Source of the DNA: Glandiceps talaboti | Taxonomy: Eukaryota > Hemichordata > Enteropneusta > Spengelidae | DNA: 64,000 nucleotides | Assembly: GCF_964340395.1 (NCBI RefSeq) | Contig: NC_135557.1 | Coordinates: forward strand, 22,637,225 to 22,701,224 | Direction: 5' to 3' | In this document: one piece after another, positions 25,567 through 37,000 of the stretch | How the letters are laid out: every line of letters starts with the position of its first letter | Numbering within the stretch: the stretch's first letter is position 1 | Notes under the pieces: model-generated | Told to the model about the DNA's origin: nothing | The model's input: the letters and a program-made list of their open reading frames with translations, nothing else | The model's database searches: none | Made by a program: the position numbers and the translations under genes

Positions 25567-25572
25567 TTTATT
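25567..25572 (-). terminator. Poly(A) signal overlapping the stop codon, copy C
   Basis: The same stop-overlapping AATAAA is found as in copies A and B. Confidence 0.6.
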
Positions 25573-27472
25573 ATACTATTCTGTCATATTTACGACCAAT
25601 GGAGCCAATCACTGTAAGAGTAACTGGCAGGAAAAGAAGACCATGCAATGCTCCAAATATAATCACCAAAAAATTACTTTTGAAGAGAGTTCGAAAGAGA
25701 TTAGAATTCGACACCGAAAGTGAAAACACGCTTATAAGAGTTGACATTGCCCCTTGTAATATTGGCCAGCCTAATCTACCTAGCGCTTCTCTCGCTCTTA
25801 CGTCATGATTGACATCTTTCTCGACAGTATAGGCATACACGATGTGTGTTGTGTAGTCTACGCTAAAGCCAATAGCTATAAGCAGAGCCATTGATGTGAT
25901 AATATTCATATGAACTCCCCACAGGGACATGTAACCTACTACACCTACTATAATTGTTATAATTGAAGACGTGACCAAGAGTGCACTTAATGGGTCCGGT
26001 ATCAAAAATAAAGATATTAGGAATACTGCTAAACAGGATATGCCAATCATTTTCAGGATACTGGGTACCAGGACAATTTTCGCTTCATAGTAAATGAATG
26101 CAGGATGGTAAGCAAGAATTTTAATTTCAGAGTGTTCTACGATACGCCGGGTTTCAGCTAACATTTCTCGTGCACGACCTGCAGTGTCAATGTACTTTGA
26201 AAACACGTAAAATCGTGAAGATGTAACATTTGTGTTATCAGAGTTGAAATTAATGTCGAGTTTGAAAGGTGATGATTCTGATATCAGAAAAGACTCCCTA
26301 AGTTCTTGTACAAATTGCATGTTATTATTATAAGAAGGAAATGTGTCGAGAAATGCTCTTAACCATGATTGTGTTATATTTTTGTTGCCATGGTAATATT
26401 CACTGGTCTCCAATTCTTCTATTGTCATTGCAATCGCCATCTGCGTCTGCTCAGTAGAGTAATCGATTTCGTCATCTATTACTATGGCAACAGCAGGTCC
26501 AAAGTTGTTGAAGTATTTCTTGTCAATATTCGAGAATTGAATAGCGTAAGAATCGTCACTAAAGCAGTCATTAAAATCGAATGATTCCTCCATACGAAAA
26601 GACATCCAAACTGCAAGTGTAAGGTAACTAACAAATAACAACAAAGTCATTGTCTTGACAGGTAGCTTAGTTATGAACACACCGTAATAATCACGAAAGA
26701 ATCTTGTCATGATGTGCTCATTATTATCGCTCTGGTATGACTCGCCGGCACAGAACATTTTGTACATTGATGACGTCGATTCTGATTTCGGTTTCACTTT
26801 CATGCACGTGACACTATGACGATATGCTGCCTCACGTTGCCCTGACAACGCCATGCAAGCTCCAAAGAAGGTAATTTGGTAGATGTATGCTAGTAATATA
26901 GCTACTCCGGTGTATAAACAAAATATCCTTGCCGATGGGAAAACTGACGCGGTGCCAACACTTAATGCCAATACATCAGTTATGCTTGTGATTGTGACGG
27001 ACAGTGCTGCTTCAGAGTAAGCCACGCCCATCCTGTCGATCACGCTTTTCTTTGGTGACGTCATTCTCCAGGCACTAACCAATATGAACATGTCATCTAC
27101 TCCAACACCTGTAGAGAAAACATTGAATTGCGAATGACAAATACGCAATATAATGAAACCTGCACTAGCTGTAAATGTAGTATTATTTTTGTTCGATCAG
27201 TCAACCAAGATTACATTTGTTAATACCAATAATTAGACATTGTACATGTCAGGTAGACGTTTATTTTATCTTTAAACAGTATAATAATAAGTTGAAACCG
27301 TTACACTGTGGGGGGGGGGGGGCGCTGATATCTAAGTGCGGACCTACAAACAATTTGAGGAGATAAATTGTACCATAATATATGTAGCTACAAACATATG
27401 TCTACCCAAGACATGTGTGTAGCTACACACATTATTGATTTGCTCAGTTAATACACTGGATTATGCTAATTT

Positions 27473-27531
<59 letters not shown>

Positions 27532-28818
27532 GAGAGAGAGAGAGAGAGAGACAGAGAGAGACAGAGAGAGAGACAGAGAGACAGAGAGACAGAGACAGAG
27601 ACAGAGAGACAGACAGACAGACAGACAGACAGGCAGGCAGGCAAACAAGGAGACAGGGAGTGAGGGAAGGTGTGTGTCTGTGTCTGTGTCTGTGGCTGTG
27701 GCTGTGTCTGTGTCTGCACCTGTGTGTATGTGTTTTTTAACTCACGCCCACATACGGTACCTGTTGATAACCTGTACTCAATATTAGACATAATACAATT
27801 TATACAAACCCAATATTAAAAATGGCATGGACTCTACCAAATTAGCGAATGGTAAACCACAGTACGCCATTAATCCGATAGAGGAACCTATAGCCATACC
27901 AGTAGCAAAGAGACCAAGAAGCGCCAACCAGAGCTTGCTTCGTACCCAGTCAAACACGAAGAAACTGACCACACAAAATATCACCATAAACACCACAGTT
28001 ATCACAAATTTGGGTGTTTGATTTCTGACACTCTTCTTGACTTCGATATCTTTTGTCTGCGATATGAAATATGATATATCAATGTTTTCAGTTTCATAGT
28101 CTTCCATCATATTCAAAAATGTAAGTTCCCATACTTTACTCTTCCTTTCTTCGTCATCGGTGAAATGTTTCAAAAGATAAAAGAGCTGCAAGGCTTTAGC
28201 TGATTTCACTGTCGTCCCATCGCTAAGCAATGTTACTCCACCCAAAGTGGCTCCTAAGAACACCTGCATCGTAGAACCCAATCTATGCATGGGATATGTT
28301 ACGTTAATGTTTCCAACATTATATGGATCAAAATTATAGATATTCAAAATGGCATTTGGGTTACATATATTGTTCATTTTCCCACATACGTCATCAAATT
28401 GAAACGTTTCACCCTCGTCCGATGCATTTATGGAGATGATAAAACTGTCAAGTCGAATTATCTCAGAGAGAACGTCTTTTCGAAGGACATCACCATTATC
28501 AGCTGCCGTTACGATCACCCGACCAAATCGCCCCGGCGTTACCTGTCTCAGTCCGTGGAATTTGTCACCAGTTGATGGAAACAGTTGTTCAATTCGTAAG
28601 CGATCACTCCATGCTTGGCTGTTAGCCGGTGTGTACAGATAATCTAAGTTTGTCTCCAGTTGTAACTGTGATAGTCCGGTAGTTAAGATTGCTGTCGCCA
28701 GGAGAGGCATGATCAAAAAGATATACGGATGAGTTGCTACCTTAGTGCCTAATTGATAAAAGCACTTTTTGAGTGGAGCATGAAGACAGTCAAATTTAAA
28801 GTTACACGACATCGACAT
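25571..28818 (-). CDS. Patched-domain (PTCHD-like) 12-TM membrane protein, copy C (848 aa, two exons)
   Basis: Exon 1 is 28818-27810 and exon 2 is 27108-25571. Upstream of the acceptor the intron happens to stay in frame as far as an ATG at 27148, so a naive reading would start exon 2 there, but the CTACAG acceptor and the motif GVGVDDMF show that the true join is to exon 1. Topology and RND-type Asp motifs are as in copy A. Private changes include S71, A106, D142, E329, A390, Y432 and K484; most lie in the extracellular loops or the SSD border and none touches the GVGVDD or GFSVDYTTH motifs. The frame is intact, so it is probably functional. Biochemical role is inferred only from the family. 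Confidence 0.92.
27109..27809 (-). repeat. Intron of copy C with GA/GACA microsatellite
   Basis: This 701-bp intron carries a pure GA array (from about 27474) grading into GACA, in place of the longer GACA/GGCA array found at the same site in copies A and B. A poly(G) run lies near 27310-27322. Confidence 0.85.
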
Positions 28819-29074
28819 GATGAACTGTCTGCTATGTTAGGTATATTGCATCTCACATAACGCACAGAGACATGTCGATGAGGAGAGTCGGTGAACTATT
28901 TTGTATGAATTTTCATTGAAAATGTCATTTCACATTGAAACTAATTTACTACTAATAATGTGTACACTCCATTGTTCATGGCTCAAAACATTTCTTGTCT
29001 CTACACATCCAATAACCTGATTGAAGAATCATAAGTCTGTCTATGTTTTTGTCCGTCCGTCCGCCTTTGTGTGT

Positions 29075-29114
<40 letters not shown>

Positions 29115-29911
29115 ATGTATGTATGTATGTATGTATGTATGTATGTATGCATGTCTACTTTACTGGGTGTTTAGATGTCCAACTTGTCTATCACTCTCTG
29201 TCTCTATGTCTGTGTCTGTCTGTCTGTCTGTCCGTCCGTCCGTCCGTCCGTCCGTCTGTCTGTCTGTCTGTCTGTCTGCTTGCTTTCCTGCTTGCGTGTG
29301 CTGGTTTCTCCAATCCGTTGTGTTGTATCTGTCGATGTATTGTTCATTTCAATGACACCATTACGTCGGTGTAATTGACAAAATAACAAATTGAGGATAC
29401 AACAGTTCTGATAGTAATTAATGAACACTGAAATAATATTTCTGTTCATAAATTGAAAAGTGTATCTCAAAATCAGATTTAATTTTTCCCTGTTCAATTA
29501 AAACTTTATCTCAACATGACCACATTTAACTTAATCGGGTCACAGCAATTTCTTTCGAAAGAATATAACAAATCATTATTAATTTATCATTCTTGTCAAT
29601 GGTGTTTTATTGAAATAATGTTGAAAAAATGCTGGAATTAGAATTAAAAGCCCAATAATTAGTAATTTAGAATGTACAGTGAAGTGGGGATATTTCTGAG
29701 GCAAACAATATATAATTACTCTAATTGCCAATATACACAAAAGAAGAGGAGAAAAAGCATGCACTAGCACTGTACGAAACTCGGTTTCAAATAGTATCAT
29801 CTGACTACATTCGTGCTATGCCGCGCTAGATGAGAGGAAAATTTTAAACTGAATTCAAAGGTTAACTGTCAAGGAGATACCAGATTTTATTTAGAGATGT
29901 TTCAAAGATAT
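28819..29911. other. 5' flank of PTCHD copy C and outer array boundary
   Basis: The microsatellite at about 29049-29282 is much shorter than in A and B: it lacks the TACTGTGGGG and ACGT blocks and carries CCGT units. Beyond about 29550 the sequence is clearly more diverged from A and B than the gene itself. Homology ends at about 29911. Confidence 0.8.
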
Positions 29912-30109
29912 TGTCTCCAGTTTCTATAGATTTCTAATTTATTAATGTTAGATGAATATTTACTGCCCAGTTTAATGGATTTGTGTACATATCAAAAACT
30001 GTAGATGTAACTAATGATGTTAACGTTGTTTTTTCTACAATGAAATTGAATGCCAAGTACAACTATATGATCCACTGGGGCCGCGTATATGTCAACCCCT
30101 CAGATAAAC

Positions 30110-30157
<48 letters not shown>

Positions 30158-31300
30158 CGTGATGTATAGCGCCGCCTGTCGATCGGTGAGGCTAATTTGT
30201 ACACGAGACTTTCACTTCTATATACAAGTTAGTTTTTCCATGCCACATAGGCTACATACTCCCTTCTCTGATAAAGGGAATGTGTGGACCTTATTCTACC
30301 AACTACGAGCATATACATTGTATCTCTACGTAGTATCTCTACGTAGTATACCATATACTATAGTTTCAAGTTGATATAACTTCAAACCACTATGACAGAT
30401 ATTTTACTATTATATTGTATGTACTGTAAGTTAATTAAGCGTGAAGCCTCGGGACAGTTTCATCTCGATTTGTTAATAAAGAACAGAAATGCCAGCTGTT
30501 ATCTATATTATATAGTTAAAGCAAACGATATTGGAATATATGTTCAAAAGAATTACTTTTAATTCTCAAAGTTTATAAATAGGAAAGAAAGAACAGCCGA
30601 TATCTAAAAATGGTCAAGGGTGACAATTAATTAAAGTGTCACCCTGCAGATTTTGACTATGTCCTAGTATAAGACAATAATAATCTGCTAATTAGAAAAA
30701 AAAGTCAACAAATCCATGTTCCCATTCAGGTCTGCGGGGCTATATATGATACGCAATTAGGGATCATACACCCACTGTCGTCGTTATAGCAACGCTACTT
30801 ACACTACACTGAAATACACTTCTCAATTTTAAATGCATGGAATCTGGATCAAATAGTTTATGGCTTACGTAAATAAGGTACCATCCTGACGGTTCACGGT
30901 TGCTTCGAGAATTCCAAGTTGTTTGAGATCGTAACTGAAGTGAGAGATTTATTGAATGATGATGGCAGTTGTGGGATTGTAGGCTGTTGGTGTGAAAGTA
31001 TGACAAACTTTGATATCTTTTTAAAATGTAATTTAGTCATATAATTCCAAACTTTTCTTGTTCATTTAATATACTGATTACGTCACAACTGATGACATCA
31101 AAACTTGAAAGTTGACCTCTTGAATGTTTCTGTTTCCTTCCCTGTGAAAGTGACCATATGACGACCTAATTTGCATAACGTGTTAACCAATCAATAAGAT
31201 TATAGCCGAAACAATGGAAACGAACGTCTGAGTGAATAATTTGGTATGAAGTCTATAAGCTACCACGTACGAGGTTGTCGTCAACTTCAAAGATTGAAAA
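29912..31300. other. Intergenic stretch with a CA microsatellite
   Basis: A pure CA array occupies 30112-30156. A 9-bp perfect stem AGGGTGACA / TGTCACCCT with a 12-base loop lies at about 30606-30635. No coding frame is recognised. Confidence 0.6.
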
Positions 31301-31458
31301 TCGCGCGTAAAACTCCTTCATGTTGGTTTGGTTAGCGATCGATACATGTTAAGATCGCCTGCCTTGTCCCGACCCGTCGTATCTCAACTACGACGTTCAC
31401 AATGCATTGGTGGTGTTATTATCAAAGAATTTGGTGGATCAAGGTTAGTGTCTTACTG
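31301..31458 (+). other. Candidate 5' noncoding exon with a strong splice donor
   Basis: CTG|GTAAGT at 31458/31459 is a consensus donor on the plus strand. The next good plus-strand acceptor is CCTTTTCAG at 33930-33938, 94 bp before the start codon of the 1453-aa glycosyltransferase. Together they suggest a 5' UTR intron of about 2.5 kb that contains the LINE insertion. The left boundary is a guess. An ATG at 31402 would give a short upstream frame that hits a stop soon after the join. Confidence 0.3.
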
Positions 31459-31820
31459 GTAAGTGTCGTTTACAATTATTTATCAACAAGTGGTTATCAT
31501 CATAAATGCATGCAATAAGCCATTGTTTCTTCTCTACTGTCTATGCTGCAACCATAGAATACACTGCATGCACACGTCATAAGTTACAACTGTTACTACT
31601 AAACAAAGTAATTTAATGATAACGTTAGAGTTGGTGGCGCAATTTGGAACACATACAGCTACAGATGATATTACCAACGTGGTGATTGAAAATGACATGC
31701 TGTCTATTGCTGTCGAGTAAAATATCAAAAGTGTCTGCCTATCTAGTTTGTTTTTTATACATGCTAATTTGTCAATCGTGTAGATTCATGTTTTCATATG
31801 ACTAATAACACGTTTAACGT

Positions 31821-33343
31821 AAAGTATACCACATTTTTGCGAAGTTGAACGTACGTAAAGCAGCTGGCCCAGATGAGGTGTCACCTCGTCTATTACGGGC
31901 TTGCTCGAGTCAACTTTCATGTATCTTCGCTGACATTTTTAATAGGTCTCTAAGTACTAGCAAGGTTCCTAGTATATTTAAAAAGTCAATAATCATACCT
32001 GTCCCTAAGAAAGCCACTATCTCCCAACTCAATGATTACAGACCCGTTGCTCTAACCTCAGTTGTAATGAAAGTATTTGAACGTTTAGTACTGAAAGTTA
32101 TTAAATCTAGTCTCCCTCCTTCATTCGACCCATATCAATTTGCTTACCGTCCAAATCGTTCGGTCGAAGATGCTGTGTCTTTGGCCCTTCATTATGCGAT
32201 CAACCACCTTGAAAAGGTAAATTCTTATGTCAGAATACTTTTTATTGACTATAGCTCGGCTTTCAATACCATAATTCCAGCAAATCTTCACAACAAACTA
32301 CTGTCTCTTGGTCTCAATAGTTCTCTATGCAATTGGATTTTTGACTTTCTATCAAATAGACCCCAGGTGGTTAAGACGGGTTCTTTCTTTTCGGAACCAA
32401 TCATTTTAAATACAGGTGCTCCCCAGGGCTGCGTTCTTTCTCCCATGCTGTATTCTCTCGTTACCCATGATTGTGCCTCATCTGCTAGCGATTCTTTGAT
32501 TTTTAAATTCGCTGACGACACATCAATTGTGGGTCTTATTCAATATGACAACGAGACAGCATACCGAGACCAGGTGGACAGAATTGTTGGTTGGTGTGCC
32601 GATAATAACCTTGAGTTGAATGTTGATAAGACAAAAGAAATTATCGTAGATTTTAGGAAAAAGAGAATGTATCACACACCCCTGAATATTCATGGAAAAG
32701 AGGTAGAAATCGTAGATACGTTTAAATTTCTCGGGTCACTTATCTCAGAGGATTTAAAGTGGGAGAAAAATGTTGATCACATTGTAAAAAAGGCCCAACA
32801 ACGCCTTTTCTTTCTACGCCGTTTAAAGAGCTTTGGTGTCAGTCAAGCTATTTTAAAGAAATTCTACCGGGCTGTGGTTGAGAGTGTTCTGACATTCTCA
32901 ATCACAGTCTGGTATGGAAACACTACTCATAAGGATCGTGCTAAGTTAAATAGAATTGTGAGAACGGCATCACGTATTATTGGTATAGGACTTCCATCTC
33001 TTGAGTCACTTTTTAATTCACGCGTCACCAGGAAAACAAAATCTGTAATTAAGGACATAAACCATCCAGCCCACACATTGTTCGAACTGCTGCCCTCTGG
33101 TACTCGATATAGATCAATCAAAACCAAAACAAATCGCTTCAAAAATAGTTTTTATCCTCTGTCAGTTCGTATTTTAAATGATTCGTAATTTGTCTTAGCG
33201 TTTTAGCGTATATGTACATATTTTCCACTTTTAATAGTTATTCATATCCACACTGTTTGTGTTTTAACCGAGCTACGTATAACCAAAGCGAATTCCATTG
33301 TATAATTTTATACTTATACTTATGGCAATAAAGTTAATAATAA
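31821..33343 (+). mobile_element. 5'-truncated CR1/L2-like non-LTR retrotransposon (LINE)
   Basis: The insertion contains only the reverse-transcriptase part and a 3' end with the tail GGCAATAAAGTTAATAATAATAA, a short 3' microsatellite tail as in CR1/L2-type LINEs. The endonuclease and any ORF1 are missing, as expected from incomplete target-primed reverse transcription. TAACGT occurs just before (31815-31820) and at the end of the tail (33344-33349), a possible 6-bp target duplication. It is co-oriented with the downstream glycosyltransferase gene. Confidence 0.85.
31845..33188 (+). pseudogene. LINE reverse transcriptase fragment (447 codons, N-terminus missing)
   Basis: The frame opens with TTG, not ATG; residues LNVRKAAGPDEVSP continue a longer lost N-terminal part, so there is no real start codon here. 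The RT core is complete: NDYRPVALT near the start, the first catalytic Asp in FIDYSSAF at D135, GAPQGCVLSP at 191-200, and FADD with D224-D225. The thumb and C-terminal region (LGSLISEDLKWEKN, WYGNTT, FYPLSVRILN) follows to a natural stop. The uninterrupted frame shows a young insertion. It is closest in character to CR1/L2/Rex1-type LINEs. Truncation makes autonomous transposition impossible. Confidence 0.9.
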
Positions 33344-33528
33344 TAACGTGAGAGTCACGTGAGTAGGTTACTGTACATACTCGTTATATGAGGACACCCA
33401 TTCTTTGGGGTTTGTTTTGATCTGAATAAGGAATTATAGTTTTGAAATGCTTCTATCCGTGTGTTTTTTAATTGTGTTTAATACAAGATCAAAGAAAAAA
33501 TACATATAATATCCAAACAAGGCTCCCA

Positions 33529-33650
<122 letters not shown>

Positions 33651-34032
33651 GCCTAGCAGACCTACACCGGTAGAGAGACAGAGAATATTGAGTGAGTGGA
33701 TGATTGGGTAGCGAGTAAGTAAGAGAGACAGACAAGCACAACAGGTTGAGATGAAGTAACTAACATTATATTAGAATATTACTCTAGTATCACAATATTA
33801 TATTTTTTTTATATTAGTCTAGCATCACAATATTATTAAACATATTTTCAAGGCTAAGTATTTAAAAATAATAATACATAATTCCTCACGATATTATGCA
33901 AATTGATAACATCGCTATTATTCACATATCCTTTTCAGACTTTAATATGATTTTGAAAGTGAAACTTCCCTCGAATTCGTGAAAACATGACAACTCTACA
34001 TCCGCAACTATAGTGGGGAGTGAAGTGAGCAG
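33651..34032 (+). promoter_or_regulatory. 5' leader of the 1453-aa GT31 gene, with two short upstream ORFs
   Basis: A pyrimidine tract and CAG form a likely splice acceptor at 33930-33938. The 94 bp before the main ATG contain two upstream ATGs, at about 33947 (ATGATTTTGAAAGTG, 11 codons) and about 33987 (ATGACAACTCTACAT, 8 codons), both closing before the main start. They could lower translation if they lie in the mRNA. Confidence 0.4.
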
Positions 34033-37000
34033 ATGATAGCCAATATGAAGATCCAAACTGTATTATTAGCATTGATCGGACTCTGTTCGTTCAACTTACT
34101 TATTTTACTTTATAAGTTGAACAATTCCGTCAAGTTTGATGTCATGGAAGACGAAATCCATGCCAACATTCAACGTGAGGACATTGACAAAAGAAATTCG
34201 TCAAGTGAAGATGATGATAATTTCCTTGTTTGTGTTGTTTACTCGGAAATCAACAGAATAGAACAAAGAGGTACAATTCGTCAGACTTGGGCTTCCAGTA
34301 AATCAGTTGAAGGAAGGAATTTTGCTGTTTACTTCATTGTGAACTCAACTCAAAACATGTCAACGATAGAAACAAATTTCAAGTTAGAATTGAATGAATA
34401 TAATGATATTATTTTGTATAACAAGACAGGAAGTGACGACATGATGGAAGAGATGACGAAATACGCATTCAGTTGGGTTACTCACAAATTTACTAGTTTT
34501 CAATATTTTCTGAAAACTGATGATGATATTTTTGTAAACATGTACGCACTTTTACATTATCTAGAGACTCTACCAAGAACAAAAGTAGCGGTGACGAGAG
34601 ATGTTAGCTCAATAATCTGGTTTTATTTGATTGGTAGATCTCATTACCCACCAAGTCCTCAAATTCCCACATACGTCATTTCCGGTGACGTACTTCAGGA
34701 CTTTACCAGGGAGTTTGACAGCGAGAGGGCGACAGGACTAAAAACCAAATTTGACGATATGTTGTTACAAAGATATAAGGTGCATTTGACGGAACATTAC
34801 GACTTTAATAAAGGTACAAGTTTGCAGACAGTGTGTGAAGCTAAAAACCTTCTCACATCCAATCATTTATCTGTTTTCCAAGTGTGGAGATACTGGAGAC
34901 TATTACATGACTGGGGACAATTTAAATCGTGTGAAGGTGAAAATGTGATTGGCGCCAATGTGACATCATCTTTACAGCAATCTCGCGCCATTGGAGGCGT
35001 TGAAAACTCACAAATGCGCATAGATCACCCGCAAAAGTGTGCGGAATTGTCAGATGTATTCCTCTTTGTTGCTGTTATATCCGCGCCTCGTCATTTTCAT
35101 ACAAGACTTGCAATACGAGAGACTTGGGGGCGTTATTTCAATCAAATCTCTTCAGTAACGATCGTGACTGTATTTTTTCTCGGTGAAACAGAGGACGAAA
35201 AACTCCAGCTACTCTTAGAGGATGAAGATGAGAAATATGGAGATATTCTACAAGGCACTTTCACAGATACCTACGAAAACTTAATTTACAAAACAATGAC
35301 TCTTTTACATTGGGTGGACAAAAATTGTCAATTTGCAAAATATGTCGTCAAAGTTGATGACGACGTGTGGCTAAATTATGATCACCTCCTCAAACTACTT
35401 ATTCCCGCACCAAGAATAAATTTCAGTCTTGGTGACACGCGGATCACTGCGCCAGTGCTACGGTCACCAAAATCAAAGTGGTACACACCAGAGGAAATGT
35501 ATCCCTCAGCAACATACAATCCATATCTGTCTGGACCAACATATATACTTTCAATTGATTTAGTCAGAAAACTGCTTGAAGCTTCGAAGACGTGGAAACT
35601 ATTTAAATGGGAAGATATTTATACAGGCAGTTTACTCCATCATTTAGGTATATATCCTTACTCGCACCTACAATTTGATATGATGGGACTGTCGCGGTCT
35701 GTATGCTCTCTTCGCGCATGCGTAATGTGTCATAAATATTACACCAAGGGCTTTCTTTACTACTGGAACCTAATTTATATGCAGGAGCGGAAGAACATAA
35801 CATGTTTGCCAAACTTTGATGTTTACATTTCACCGTTTGGAATTTTGGATCAAGATGTGGGGAGGAAACCTTACTCGACACGTGACATTGCTCTACGTCA
35901 GAAATTGGCACGCACAACAAGTTTTCGGAGCTCTCATAGCATGATGTGTCATTACTATAGCAACAAAAACAGTCCCGTTTATCTTATTATTATAATTTTT
36001 AGTGACCCTTTTAATTTTGATCGGAGGAAGTATTCCCGTCTAACCTACGCTAAACCACGTGTTGTCAGTGGTAAAAGAGTCCAGCCATTTTTCGTCGTCG
36101 GTTCGGCGGGAAACAATGACCTACCAAAACTTTTGGAACACGAAGACGAAATGAATGCAGACTTGATAATTTTGGATTTATTTGATAGCCAAGAGAATGA
36201 AACTCTTAAAATGGAACTGACACTACAGTGGTTGCAAATTTCGTGTCCAACATACACATTTTTGATGAAAAGTACGGATAATGAATATGTGAATATTGAT
36301 AATACAGTCAACTTTTTGATGACGTCATCGCGTACTAACTTCGCAGTTGGGAATGTCGTTACTTCAAGTGAAACGTCTTGTACTGATAAACCAATTCTAT
36401 CGAAATTTACACCGCCATATTTACAGAATACAGTGTTTATTTTGTCTGCTGACGTAGCTGATCTAGCGTTGCGCAAGTTTCCATGGAAACAACCTTTTAA
36501 GTTCGTCGGCATTGTTCTCAGTCAGCTCCTACGCGACAACAACATTGAAATCATTCATAATGGCGATATAGTACTAGATCCATTGGACTTGAAACATGGA
36601 AAGACTTACTGCATATTACACGATATTTTAGTTTGCTCACATTTCAAAACTTTCAAATATTTGATAACAGTAAAGTTATTGAGTGGAGAGTTCCATGCCT
36701 GTCACAACTACCCTCCTTACATTTCTCAGACAGTGCTGTCATGGCAACCGAAGAATAAACAAACTAGAACCTTACCGATTGGACAACCACTTAGAACATT
36801 TGATACATCTAATGACGTCACCAACCTTCATGGTTTCGAGTACATCATTAATCATGAATATATGTGCCGTTTCCATAGAAATGCCGGATTGACAAATTTG
36901 CTTATTTTAGTCGTATCAAGACCAGGTAATTTCGAAAATAGACGTTTTATCAGAGAAACTTGGTCTAAAAATGATAAATTCAATTTAGTCAAAGTAACAG

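Larger units (their letters stand above)
14401..29911 (-). repeat. Tandem triplication of a PTCHD-like gene unit
   Basis: Three direct copies: unit A about 14401-19714, unit B 19715-24918, unit C 24919-29911. The marker AGTTCTTATTTTGCTGAACT occurs at 14401, 19715 and 24919, giving offsets of 5314 and 5204 bp. Each unit holds one complete two-exon minus-strand gene with about 650 bp of 3' flank and about 1.1-1.4 kb of 5' flank. Homology of unit C to the others stops near 29911, after TTCAAAGATATT. Length differences come mainly from microsatellites in the intron and in the 5' flank and from small deletions. Confidence 0.93.

Noticed and set aside
25571-27148. Exon 2 of PTCHD copy C starting at an in-frame ATG at 27148
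   Set aside because: The upstream residues are intron sequence; the CTACAG acceptor and the GVGVDD motif place the exon start at 27108, as in the other copies.
31845-31847. Start codon of the LINE reverse-transcriptase frame
   Set aside because: The first codon is TTG and the protein pattern continues upstream; the N-terminus was lost by truncation.
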